Shown here piece after piece: positions 7,601-15,409 of a stretch of 26,418 nucleotides of DNA (position 1 is its first letter; the number at the start of each line of letters is the position of its first letter). The stretch is from a virus. Under the pieces are notes generated by a model. That model saw only the letters and a list, made by a program, of their open reading frames with translations. It did no database searches and was not told the origin of the DNA. The stretch is taken from the IMG/VR virus record IMGVR_UViG_3300038423_000025, positions 1-26,418 of that record. One strand, given 5' to 3'. Both the position numbers and the translations under genes were made by a program.

Positions 7601-8187
7601 ATTGAAAATGGAGTATCTTTAATTGTTCCACGAATCCAACCTTTATAAGTCAATCCCTGTATCAAATTACAAGTTGCGGTGTTATTGCTACAAGTAATTG
7701 GGAATGTATCACCCAAAACAAAATAATTATTCCAACCAACATTCTTATAAGCAGGTTGAAGGTCAATTGATGTTCCTTTCCAAGTATTCAGAATGTCAAA
7801 AATAACTGAACAATAAGAACCTGAATAAAGAGAACCTGAAACGATGGAATAAGAAGCAGTTCCATTAGAACCTGTCGTTAAATTGATATACCAATCATTT
7901 GTAGCTTCCAGATTACATTGAATCTTATAAGCATTTGCTGGTATATCCAATGAAGTCGGCGGAATACTACCTGTAATCGGGTCACTGGGAATAATAAACG
8001 AACCGGAAGCAAGGGGATAATTGATTGGGCGAATATCAAAACTTTGTGTTATCAAAGTTCCATTACCAAGAATAAAATTAAAATATGTTAGCATAATAGA
8101 TTCACCAATCTTTTCAATCCCACCGGATTGACCAGAATATAAATAGTTTGTTTTACTCCATAAAATTGAATAATCTTTCCAAAACAT
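4669..8187 (-). CDS. tailspike/tail fibre with beta-helix domain
   Basis: This 1172-residue modular tail adhesin is probably the main receptor-binding or polysaccharide-degrading protein. The N-terminal part (about 30-210) is beta-rich and likely attaches to the tail. Residues about 235-290 carry the Ser-rich repeats (SSSWASSSLSGSY). Residues about 300-640 match right-handed beta-helix spikes, with PGRYNC, then GGGKFNTQIIYTG, then many G-x-N and Y-N-E type turns. A fibronectin-III-like stretch follows (about 795-850). LDINDSGSIVGTG (about 915-930) and VGIGTITPKNTLDVIG (about 1080-1100) are typical fibre distal repeats. The end (about 1125-1172) is a cap shared with 3845-4303. No catalytic residues can be assigned. 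It starts five bases after the upstream gene; a later ATG at about residue 32 is possible. Confidence 0.82.
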   Translation of the reverse strand: MFWKDYSILWSKTNYLYSGQSGGIEKIGESIMLTYFNFILGNGTLITQSFDIRPINYPLASGSFIIPSDPITGSIPPTSLDIPANAYKIQCNLEATNDWYINLTTGSNGTASYSIVSGSLYSGSYCSVIFDILNTWKGTSIDLQPAYKNVGWNNYFVLGDTFPITCSNNTATCNLIQGLTYKGWIRGTIKDTPFSILPSGSSGYASNMLVTSQYVSKIITPQNQGQYGYTAQSSDARFAPIGDSARSASWASSSLFASSSLSSSWASSSLSGSYTFTSSLANSAPLPVIHLYASPKPMYIINMNGTQSINTFNDCGAMIQSAINHPINFANIDLSSGSFPIGSKLVFAPGRYNCNTPVSFSVPNIVLSGSLYPPQGYSTNYAIEGGGKFNTQIIYTGATAISSSNSSTQSAFITVGTPQMRVDNGVAAINFTARDIGFWCWQQMCAVVYCVGFNQVEFDNCAFGDSYSLINPRVNFSATQLGVVPKVLPGLIGLWLDATGDNAAAVYGHCVFSGLANGLYLSCDHSRVINADFGGIGRWNPNSDSGQSDTAGTQWPSSSVFSLGACIIDSTKQEAYIQGCHGVSSQYFLFAALGVYPYYQRSSHIIIGNYNEVGWADVIVDPKLTNQASYVCSDNMFDSDLYLTLTRDGSNNLGWSIEFPHSVLSVVKPNYQKQQLDYVNTSLMVMDQGGAGAMPDPPSSVTITSASFTTNHALATFNNNVILNGGGIISNLISSSYNYNSLGSGSLHRIMGSGIFDDTNWDRFIFNIYSCKVINGVPYYSTKPLSLGYVENGMTSNSYYYQISWSAPPPTNPVDYYKIILYDEYNGYNFNYYLTSSVPHLEYGKVLPYAKYESPIILYPALSASNLYFNPNFDVTTNNTISASWFYGTASYAISASNAGTNTNLPDITDVNSFIGINNTSPSYSLDINDSGSIVGTGTIGFSQNTPDYIIQGYNGDGIHIGHEGTGSSNMGAKFSVLNDWDNDGVGYQQLYLGGNSYNDSGFINHYAPNATNTIDLYSSGYSIIVSGSTIIGSAQGPIIFQSSFLKQPFFDFMGDGELDHTTGPMMRVTTDGGNPAHSRVGIGTITPKNTLDVIGNISCSVITASLLGTASYANTSSNAIITNTLPYSSSTHTFNSSSNLQTGSVYFLISGSSNRLLYIWDGLRYWSSSFV

Positions 8188-8192
8188 TCATT

Positions 8193-8729
8193 TTAATATC
8201 CATTCATTTGATAATATAGCAATCCTAATCCTTCACTATAACAACCTAAAAAATCTATCTTATAGTATTGATAACTTACATTACCCGGCAAATTAAATGA
8301 TTGTGAAACGGGTGTGTCAGGATTTAAGCCTGCAATTACACTATTCAAGTATGTCCAATTTTGATTATCATTACTACCATAATTATTCCAGTTCTGTTGA
8401 TGAAACAATTGCATATAATATGATACTGCATAATGTGAACTTGAAAGTTGAACATAAAATTGACCTGTTTGTTCTCCGCTAGTCCAATAAAGTGAACCCG
8501 TATTTTTATCACAAGCTCTATAAGGTTGAAATAAATTATTACCGGGATTATACCAAGTATTTGCAGTAATTATCCATCCTGAACCACTTAATGAACTACT
8601 ATCACTTGTCATTTGTGGTATTAACTGCCTAATTTGTGTAGAACTTGAAATTGCACTACTTCCTGTAGCAGGTGAAAGTGAAGCCACAAAAGCGGTATCA
8701 AGCAAAGTTAAGTTAGTGATAGCATTCAT
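8193..8729 (-). CDS. tail adhesin with discoidin (F5/8 type C)-like domain
   Basis: This 178-residue protein has a Ser/Thr-rich N-terminus (1-45), followed by a segment that follows the F5/8 type C (discoidin) pattern. That pattern is an Ala-Cys-Asp lead (YRACDKNTGSLYW), a central AVSYYMQLFHQQNW, the hallmark GSNDNQNWTYLNSV at about 117-130, and a YQYYKIDF strand near the end. Discoidin domains bind glycans or other surface ligands through loop tips. In phage tails they serve host recognition. It is followed after five bases by the tailspike, and the upstream gene ends one base before it, so the three are translationally coupled. Its ATG has no clear Shine-Dalgarno. The domain call rests on pattern recognition by eye. 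Confidence 0.72.
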   Translation of the reverse strand: MNAITNLTLLDTAFVASLSPATGSSAISSSTQIRQLIPQMTSDSSSLSGSGWIITANTWYNPGNNLFQPYRACDKNTGSLYWTSGEQTGQFYVQLSSSHYAVSYYMQLFHQQNWNNYGSNDNQNWTYLNSVIAGLNPDTPVSQSFNLPGNVSYQYYKIDFLGCYSEGLGLLYYQMNGY

Positions 8730-8730
8730 T

Positions 8731-9372
8731 TTACGGGATTACTTTGACATAGGCAGCCAATACTTGGCTTTCAATATTTCCATAAGAAGTAAGCGAAAGA
8801 ATGGCTGATTTACTACCACTCAAAGAATTGTTTAACAAAGTACCATTCAAATTCTGCCAATTAGTATTAAATGTAATTCGCCTATTGGAACCAGTTGCTG
8901 GAATATAAACTACACTTGCACCCGGTCCACCACTTGAACTTGCAAAGTTTATACTTCCGCTGGTTAAAATGTAATAATATGGAACAGTCAAATTGACATT
9001 GTAACTACCAGTATTAGCTGATGAAGTATAGGCGGTTAAACTTTGACTTAGCAATAAAATAACTGATGAACTATAATAATAAGTTGCACTTGAAGTTGTG
9101 TAGGAAGCGGTAAGTGTATTCACCGCCCAACTTGAAGTAATTGGATAAGTTGAAGCAGTTGTCAAGGTAGCACTTCCAGCATTCAATGAATAACTTGAAG
9201 TTAAAGCATAGCTTGATGAAAAACTACCAGTAGATAATGATACCAAAACACTTGCCGAATTAAATGTTACTACAGCATTTGGTAACGAAGAAAGTTTTTC
9301 TTCAACAAAACTTGAAGAATTAGCATTGCGTTGAGTTATCAACACATCAAATGGCGAATAAATTATACTCAT
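8731..9372 (-). CDS. Ser/Thr/Tyr-rich tail repeat protein
   Basis: This 213-residue protein is not assigned to a named family. The short N-terminus (MSIIYSPFDVLITQ) is the least repetitive part and may be the attachment segment. Residues about 45-125 are low complexity with SSSYALTSSYSL, SSWAV and TASYTTSS, the same vocabulary as the fibre repeats at 4061-4375 and in the tailspike. Residues about 125-213 form a Gly-, Ser- and Asn-rich beta region ending in a hydrophobic strand (VLAAYVKVIP). It lies between the large tail protein at 9437-11341 and the discoidin-like protein, almost touching the latter. A fibre or fibre-adaptor role is inferred from position and repeats. Confidence 0.65.
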   Translation of the reverse strand: MSIIYSPFDVLITQRNANSSSFVEEKLSSLPNAVVTFNSASVLVSLSTGSFSSSYALTSSYSLNAGSATLTTASTYPITSSWAVNTLTASYTTSSATYYYSSSVILLLSQSLTAYTSSANTGSYNVNLTVPYYYILTSGSINFASSSGGPGASVVYIPATGSNRRITFNTNWQNLNGTLLNNSLSGSKSAILSLTSYGNIESQVLAAYVKVIP

Positions 9373-9436
9373 ATTACATTTCTATTCAGATATTTCAATA
9401 AATCCAAGTGTTATTAAATTATTATTCATATTATTA

Positions 9437-11341
9437 TTAAAATTGGTCAAGTGCTATTCTCTTCCAAGAATTTAATCCTGAACAAATATAAATATAATCA
9501 TTATCCATTGTAATAAGACCGCCATCCATATAGCCATAAGTGCTTGCGGTTGAACTTAAAATTGTATTATTTGGAATAATTACCGGAACTATATTTCCAT
9601 CAGCACACAAGTTATTATTAGTATCACAAGTCAGAGTTACACTTGAATATATTGTTTCCCAAACTATATTACTGAAAGTTGGTTGTCCGTAAGTGCGGGT
9701 ATAACTTGGCGGATATGCGTCGCAAGAGCATTGTTTATTTGAAGAACTATACCACATAACATTTGCACAATTCCAATTGACCCACCTTTTGACACCGGGA
9801 ATCAATGGACCACCATACAAACAAAAGAAAACATAATTACTTACCGTAGAACTACCACTTAACCAGTTGAACGTGGAAAATGTATCAAAATCAATCATAG
9901 TATAATTTCCATACATTGTATTTCCATCTGTGTAACTGTTTGTGACCGGCGAGCCATTTGGCTGTAATATCTCCCAATTACTTAAAGAACTTGTTGAAGG
10001 TGAAGTATAAGTAATAACTGATGAACTTCCGGGGATGATACTCACAAGTGGCACACCCGGTACCAAGGTTCGGAAATTTGGAACATAACCAACACTGCCG
10101 GAATAAATATAAGGGCAATTATCCAGTTCATTCAAGTATTCGGTTACAATATTGAATAAATTATTTTGGTCACTTGTATTTAAACCGGCTGTATTGCCAA
10201 TAGCTGCAAATCTTAAAGTTTGGCCGGCATTAGCATAATTTACCGAACTTAAATAAAGTGTTGTTCCAGTATTTGTCCAATTACCAACTCCACCCAAAAG
10301 AAATGTTGGAGGATTTGAAAATCCACCCATTGAACTTACTCCCTGCTGACTACCACCTGTTGTTGGTGTATTGTTTATTTGATAAGTTCCACCATTGGAA
10401 CCATTGGAACCAGCAAAGAAAACATTGTAAATTGGATTGGTTAAATTACTTGTGGTTGTGTTACCCGTAGAACTCATACCCGTTGAAATACTACTTGTGG
10501 ATATATTCAAGTCACTATAAACGTGCAAAAAATACGGATTACCAATGTCACAAGTAAGACCAGCAACCGGTGTCAAACTGCTTGTGGTACCAATATTACT
10601 TAAAAAAACATTGACATTACAATTTTCACTGGCAGAAACAATAAGAAATTCGGGAGCTATAATACCCGTATCTGCATAACTGTTACCGTCACTTACTAAA
10701 CCTGTCAATGTATGGGCAGATGCATTAGCATAAGCTCCATTCCATTGTAGAGTATAACTTGAACCTTTAAGATTAGCTGCGTCTCCTGCAACGGTTGCAG
10801 CCGCAAATGGATAAACACCAACGAATTTGTCCCACAAACTGCAACTCTTCAAAGAAGCTGTTAAATTATTTACCGCACTTTGCGTGTAACGGGAACCCGT
10901 CAAATAAAGTGAGCCAGTCCCAATAAGTTGTCCCTGTTGCGGCGTTACAAAAGTCAAAACATAATTATTCTGATTTGTCAAAACACCAAGCCAATCATTC
11001 CAAGTATAAGTTCCATTTGCTAAACTATCATCTTCTCCTGAAACTGTAACCGTGGATAATTCATAACCTTCAATGGAAGTGGTATTGTAGAGTGTAAGAG
11101 ATTGTCCAGAACTTACCGAACCACCAAATTGATTTATTGTGGATATTTCATTTTGCAAATAATTAAACCAACTATTTGCTTTGGACCAAGCAGTAGCCGT
11201 TGGGTCGCCAAGGAAAGTGTATGCGTCAGTTCTTGTATATGGCTGACCACTTATACCAGCACTTTGTATTGTGATTGAACCACTCATACTCGAAGTGGTA
11301 GAGTAGGGCGTTACTTGGTCTATGTAATTGGGTTGGTTCAT
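9437..11341 (-). CDS. large beta-rich tail-tip protein
   Basis: This 634-residue protein has almost no charged clusters and many Ser, Thr, Gly, Asn and Tyr. Residues about 165-225 carry a WDKFVGVYPF, then NLKGSS, then LQWNG and YADTGI pattern. This motif set recurs in phage and bacterial surface proteins that fold like concanavalin/LamG sandwiches. The domain continues to about residue 400. A middle region (about 420-590) is rich in Trp and Tyr. The C-terminus (MDGGLITMDNDYIYICSG, then SWKRIAL) has the strand-turn-GLxxW form also seen in the caps of 3845-4303 and 4669-8187. It follows the 923-residue protein by 30 bases. A glycan-binding tail-tip role is likely but not shown. Confidence 0.65.
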   Translation of the reverse strand: MNQPNYIDQVTPYSTTSSMSGSITIQSAGISGQPYTRTDAYTFLGDPTATAWSKANSWFNYLQNEISTINQFGGSVSSGQSLTLYNTTSIEGYELSTVTVSGEDDSLANGTYTWNDWLGVLTNQNNYVLTFVTPQQGQLIGTGSLYLTGSRYTQSAVNNLTASLKSCSLWDKFVGVYPFAAATVAGDAANLKGSSYTLQWNGAYANASAHTLTGLVSDGNSYADTGIIAPEFLIVSASENCNVNVFLSNIGTTSSLTPVAGLTCDIGNPYFLHVYSDLNISTSSISTGMSSTGNTTTSNLTNPIYNVFFAGSNGSNGGTYQINNTPTTGGSQQGVSSMGGFSNPPTFLLGGVGNWTNTGTTLYLSSVNYANAGQTLRFAAIGNTAGLNTSDQNNLFNIVTEYLNELDNCPYIYSGSVGYVPNFRTLVPGVPLVSIIPGSSSVITYTSPSTSSLSNWEILQPNGSPVTNSYTDGNTMYGNYTMIDFDTFSTFNWLSGSSTVSNYVFFCLYGGPLIPGVKRWVNWNCANVMWYSSSNKQCSCDAYPPSYTRTYGQPTFSNIVWETIYSSVTLTCDTNNNLCADGNIVPVIIPNNTILSSTASTYGYMDGGLITMDNDYIYICSGLNSWKRIALDQF

Positions 11342-11371
11342 TAGATGATAATAATATAAATAGTAGTGATT

Positions 11372-14143
11372 TTATGATAATAGCGATAAACAATTCTGTA
11401 AATCCTTATACAAAGCAATGCTTAAAGGATATTGAACGTGAGTGCCAGCCGAGTCGCCATATACATCAATTCCATACGGGTCTGGATAATTTGTTTGTCG
11501 CGGGTCAAAGAAATTTGTAAATGAATTACAGAATTGAAAAGTTCTCGGATTAAAATTTGGAATATAGTTATTTTCATCATTGATATAAAATCCTTGTGCT
11601 GGAAATGAATAAGCAGAAGCAAACCAAATAGGTTGCCAATTTGCCCAAGCTTCAACTAAGCAAGGTGTATCACTTTTATAAACTAATGGCTGACCGTGAA
11701 TAACAGGCAACCAACAATCCACGTCTCCCGTATCTCTTTGATTTGGTTGAATAGTTAAAGTGAATATAGAACTTATATCTCCGCCAGCGCCACTATCTTC
11801 ATCATCAGCACCCGGTATTTCGTCACCTGCACCTGTTACAAGTCCCTGCGAAGTGAATGGAGCAAACAAATAAGTTTTATCAGGCAGTTGCCTATATTGC
11901 CCCAATGTTATATTTATTTGATTGCCAGTTGAAGGTGTAATAGAGATACCGTAATTATTTTGGACTGGCAAACGAGTTGCACGAACTTTATAGATGCAAT
12001 AGCCTTGAGCAGGAATTCTTTTTAGTCCAGTATAGGTTGGATAAAGTGAAGGAATGGAGTAAAATGTTGTAAATGAATTACCCGGCGAACCATCCAAAAC
12101 ATAACTAAAACATTCATAAGCATCGGGGATAAATTCCAGTTCAAGTGGAACATCTCCCCAATCAGTTTCAACTAATAAATCAAATGAAACTGGGAAAGCA
12201 TTACCATTCTTTATTGAATAATTGAAACCTGATGAGTCACTTAAATAATTTCTTCCGCCCATTGGTGGAATGTCAGCTTCATTGGTTTTTGATATAAAAT
12301 CATAAGGTGGTGGCATATAAGTTTTGGAAACCATAATGCTCATTGAATTATTATTCAGCTTACCGCCATCATATAATCGCCACGGTGTTGTTGAATTTAA
12401 CGGACTAACATTTCTTAATTTGATTTTGATTGCAGTTGTATTGGATGGGTAAGCTAAATTATAATTATTGGTTGAACCCGAAGCCATTATTACATTTCCA
12501 TAAATATCATAAGATTGATTTGGATTGCCCCATTCACCCCAAAGAATAGGCATTGGACTACCGGAAGCTAATGTCATCCATTGTGAAGGTTGAGCTTGGC
12601 AAGATTGTTCTATCAAATTATATTTAGGTCCAAGGTCAACTGCAATTGAACCTGAAAAGAAACTTTCCGAAACAACCGAGCCAGAGAAATACAACATTCT
12701 CTCCCCATTTTGGAGCAAAGCTTGTTGTCTTGTGCTTGATGCAAGTATAGGTAACGAATTATCCCATTGACCAAAATAAGAATTAGAGTTTGGATAATTG
12801 TCAATAAACGTAACATTTAAGTCACCGATTGTTTCTGTCTCTAAAGCTATATTTATCGCTTCCAAATTTGGAGACACTACAACCGGAGTATTGGTAAAAA
12901 GACTTGGAGCCAATGAACCAACATAATTCGGTAAATCTTGGTCAACATAACAATTTATTGCTGGAACTGGCAAAGTAAAAGCTGACCAAACACCTTTAAC
13001 ATTCTTATCGGTAATTGACCAGAAGGCTACGGAATAATTACCATTTACAATAAAATCACTTTCATCATCGGGCATATCCGGTGCTGAAATAGTCATTGTG
13101 TTACTTGTCGGGTGAATTGCTTGTATTGGTTGTGGGTCCGAATTGGTATCATATATCATCCTTGAACAAATAACTGGCCCTTGAATGATACTATATCCCG
13201 TTGGTGGAGCAGATGCGGTAAAATTGATACTTCCGTTTCCCTGCACAATCGGTAAATTTATATTGGCAATCAAAGCGGACGTGCTTATATTATTGGAGCC
13301 ACTCGTTTCCCAAGTTACTCCGGTTGAAGGATAAGCCGAAGCCGTTCCGAATGAACTTACCAATGGTGGGTGAACAGGTGGTGCGCCTCCACCAGTCCAT
13401 TCAACTTGCCAGAAAAGTTGACAATTCCATATCCCCGCCATAGAAGCAGAATAATATAAATCATATTTATCAATATAACCAGCATACGGAAAATCCACTC
13501 TCCTACCACAATTTATTTCTAATCCATTTAATGCGTCATTCAGCGCATAAGAAAATTGAACACTTTTATATGCAGTCTGATTTGGGTAACTTGTAATTGT
13601 GTTTGGTCCACCCGAAAAATAACCACCAACTGGTTCTGCTCCGCCAATTAAACCCAAAGTTCCAAATAATTCCCCATTACCATCAAGTGATTGACTTGGA
13701 TATGCTACAGAATAACCACCGCATCCAATAGACGGGAACACATCTTTATCCGATACGCCAACTACCCAAGGTCCACTTAAAATACTATCATTAAGTAAAG
13801 TCATATCTTGGTTCATAATAGTATAATAATCAGCCTTTATTCTATTTATTTGTGTATTCCAAGAACAAGTATTATGCACGGGATAAAAATGACCTGAATA
13901 AGTAATGTAAGAAATTGATGAACTGAAAAGATTGCCGGGTGGAAAAGATGCAGAATTATATGGTGGAAATTCGTAATCAGGTTGTGTAACTTCTGGATAT
14001 TCCCAATAATTCACGTCATACTCATTCATTGGCCAAGTTCCTTCATCAACTTGAGCATTGACTAATGGAAGCAAATTTGCATTAGCTAAAGTAGCTAATG
14101 CATCCATATCTGATTTTAATATAGGAGTTCCACTGGTTGGCAT
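11372..14143 (-). CDS. very large beta-rich tail-tip protein of unknown family
   Basis: This 923-residue protein is unrecognised. It is rich in Pro, Tyr, Trp, Asn and Ser throughout, which suggests a string of beta-sandwich domains. Residues about 770-795 form an acidic Gly/Asp/Glu stretch (EIPGADDEDSGAGGD), either a flexible linker or a metal-binding loop. No signal sequence, membrane helix or catalytic motif is seen. It is the largest gene between the tape measure and the tailspike. It is preceded by the 122-residue protein with a 12-base gap. In siphoviruses this slot holds the tail-tip hub, side-fibre anchors or baseplate-like proteins. It may therefore be the central fibre or receptor-binding platform. 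That is inference from position. Confidence 0.6.
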   Translation of the reverse strand: MPTSGTPILKSDMDALATLANANLLPLVNAQVDEGTWPMNEYDVNYWEYPEVTQPDYEFPPYNSASFPPGNLFSSSISYITYSGHFYPVHNTCSWNTQINRIKADYYTIMNQDMTLLNDSILSGPWVVGVSDKDVFPSIGCGGYSVAYPSQSLDGNGELFGTLGLIGGAEPVGGYFSGGPNTITSYPNQTAYKSVQFSYALNDALNGLEINCGRRVDFPYAGYIDKYDLYYSASMAGIWNCQLFWQVEWTGGGAPPVHPPLVSSFGTASAYPSTGVTWETSGSNNISTSALIANINLPIVQGNGSINFTASAPPTGYSIIQGPVICSRMIYDTNSDPQPIQAIHPTSNTMTISAPDMPDDESDFIVNGNYSVAFWSITDKNVKGVWSAFTLPVPAINCYVDQDLPNYVGSLAPSLFTNTPVVVSPNLEAINIALETETIGDLNVTFIDNYPNSNSYFGQWDNSLPILASSTRQQALLQNGERMLYFSGSVVSESFFSGSIAVDLGPKYNLIEQSCQAQPSQWMTLASGSPMPILWGEWGNPNQSYDIYGNVIMASGSTNNYNLAYPSNTTAIKIKLRNVSPLNSTTPWRLYDGGKLNNNSMSIMVSKTYMPPPYDFISKTNEADIPPMGGRNYLSDSSGFNYSIKNGNAFPVSFDLLVETDWGDVPLELEFIPDAYECFSYVLDGSPGNSFTTFYSIPSLYPTYTGLKRIPAQGYCIYKVRATRLPVQNNYGISITPSTGNQINITLGQYRQLPDKTYLFAPFTSQGLVTGAGDEIPGADDEDSGAGGDISSIFTLTIQPNQRDTGDVDCWLPVIHGQPLVYKSDTPCLVEAWANWQPIWFASAYSFPAQGFYINDENNYIPNFNPRTFQFCNSFTNFFDPRQTNYPDPYGIDVYGDSAGTHVQYPLSIALYKDLQNCLSLLS

Positions 14144-14155
14144 AATATCATATTG

Positions 14156-14524
14156 TTAAATATAAACACCTAATGGAGAAGATGGTGCTTGAACCCAATA
14201 TCCGCCACCTTGATAGGGTGGTTGACCTATTGATGGAATAAGAGCAAAATAGTTTCCAGAATTAAGACCAAAAGGTATTATTACTTCTTGGCCAGCCGTA
14301 TAATTTCTACCCGAATCCCATTCACCAACAAAACCGGATGTTCCACCAATAGAAATATTACTTGGTTTTTTTGCAAGGATTAAAGTTGTTCCGTGAGTAT
14401 CAGAACGGACTAAAATATCACTAGAACTGTGTAATGTAATTCTAATAAGATATTCACGCAGCATATTCCATACATGCGTAAAACTATTTACGTCTGGAAC
14501 TCTATGTGGTAGCCAATTTTCCAT
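14156..14524 (-). CDS. small tail protein with carbohydrate-binding-module-like C-terminus
   Basis: This 122-residue protein has two parts. Residues 1-55 (LPHRVPDVNSFTHVWNMLRE onwards) are helical then strand-like and may be the virion attachment part. Residues about 66-116 show the W-x-S-G-x-x-Y-x-x-G-x-x-V spacing (GEWDSGRNYTAGQEVI), then NYFALIPS and a closing GYWVQ. This spacing is typical of CBM5/12-type chitin- or cellulose-binding modules found on phage tails and chitinases. It would bind a surface glycan. It lies between two tail-tip genes with short gaps. The module is too short for a firm family call. Confidence 0.6.
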   Translation of the reverse strand: MENWLPHRVPDVNSFTHVWNMLREYLIRITLHSSSDILVRSDTHGTTLILAKKPSNISIGGTSGFVGEWDSGRNYTAGQEVIIPFGLNSGNYFALIPSIGQPPYQGGGYWVQAPSSPLGVYI

Positions 14525-14552
14525 ATCTTTTTAATAAATATTATCATTATTG

Positions 14553-15398
14553 TTACAATCTTGTCCCATAAACATTTTGTGGCCATAGACCAAATTCCCA
14601 TTCTCTTTGCACCGTTATTGTTGAACCATGTCCATCCTTTGTGCTTGGTTGTTGCAACCAACCATAAAGATAAGGAATACTTACACCATAAGAACTTATC
14701 GCAGTTGGGTCATTTGGTTGTCCTAAACAAGCTGCCCAATTAGCCGGAACACTAGCATTAGTAGTTAAAGTTGCAACTGAAAATATTCTCCCCATATAAA
14801 CATCATAACCTGCCAATGGATAAGTTTTTGGAACAACTATTTCTTGTCTTAAAATAGGAACAGAAATCGGAACTGTTCTAAAACCCTGCATGTGTAACGC
14901 ATAAACTGCTGCGCTTGCGCTATTCCATAAAATACCCTGACTTGTTGCTGGTGTAGTTCCATCCGTCAAACAAGATGGATAAAGCATATTTCCACCGGTA
15001 TCAAATGCGGCAGGTGAATTACTAAAATCACGTTCCAAAGATGCAATCTGTGAACCTGTCAATTGAACTATCCAAGGAATTTCAGCCGCATTACAATATA
15101 GTAATTCTTTCTGGTTTGGTTTATAATGCATTGACCAATTTACCGTGACATAACTGCCACTGCCATATTGTATAATATTATTACTACTATCTGTTTCTGC
15201 ATCTATGGTGAATGTTCCCATAAATGGATTACCAGATTGAAAATCAATATTCCATCCTTTACCCCAATATACTGAAGCAGTTGCTCTAACATCTGGTTCA
15301 TTCCCTACTACAATTTGCTCAATATGCGGATACTTATTTTGATAATATTGTTCGTGTCTGCTACTTGTGCTTGGACTTATACCAAAGGAATTATTCAT
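14553..15398 (-). CDS. tail protein directly after the tape measure (probable distal tail/tip)
   Basis: This 281-residue protein is not recognised by sequence. It is beta-rich, with many Trp and Tyr and no membrane segment. Its N-terminus is polar (NNSFGISPSTSSRHEQYYQN) and its C-terminus ends in FGLWPQNVYGTRL. It follows the tape measure gene by 11 bases, the position that usually holds the distal tail protein in siphoviruses, and its length fits. It may therefore form the ring that closes the tube and anchors the tip proteins encoded next. The start ATG has an A/T leader without a clear Shine-Dalgarno. Confidence 0.6.
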   Translation of the reverse strand: MNNSFGISPSTSSRHEQYYQNKYPHIEQIVVGNEPDVRATASVYWGKGWNIDFQSGNPFMGTFTIDAETDSSNNIIQYGSGSYVTVNWSMHYKPNQKELLYCNAAEIPWIVQLTGSQIASLERDFSNSPAAFDTGGNMLYPSCLTDGTTPATSQGILWNSASAAVYALHMQGFRTVPISVPILRQEIVVPKTYPLAGYDVYMGRIFSVATLTTNASVPANWAACLGQPNDPTAISSYGVSIPYLYGWLQQPSTKDGHGSTITVQREWEFGLWPQNVYGTRL

Positions 15399-15409
15399 AT
15401 TGTTATTAT

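Noticed and set aside
4061-9372. Diversity-generating retroelement in the tail genes
   Set aside because: No reverse transcriptase frame and no template/variable repeat pair with adenine-directed differences is visible.
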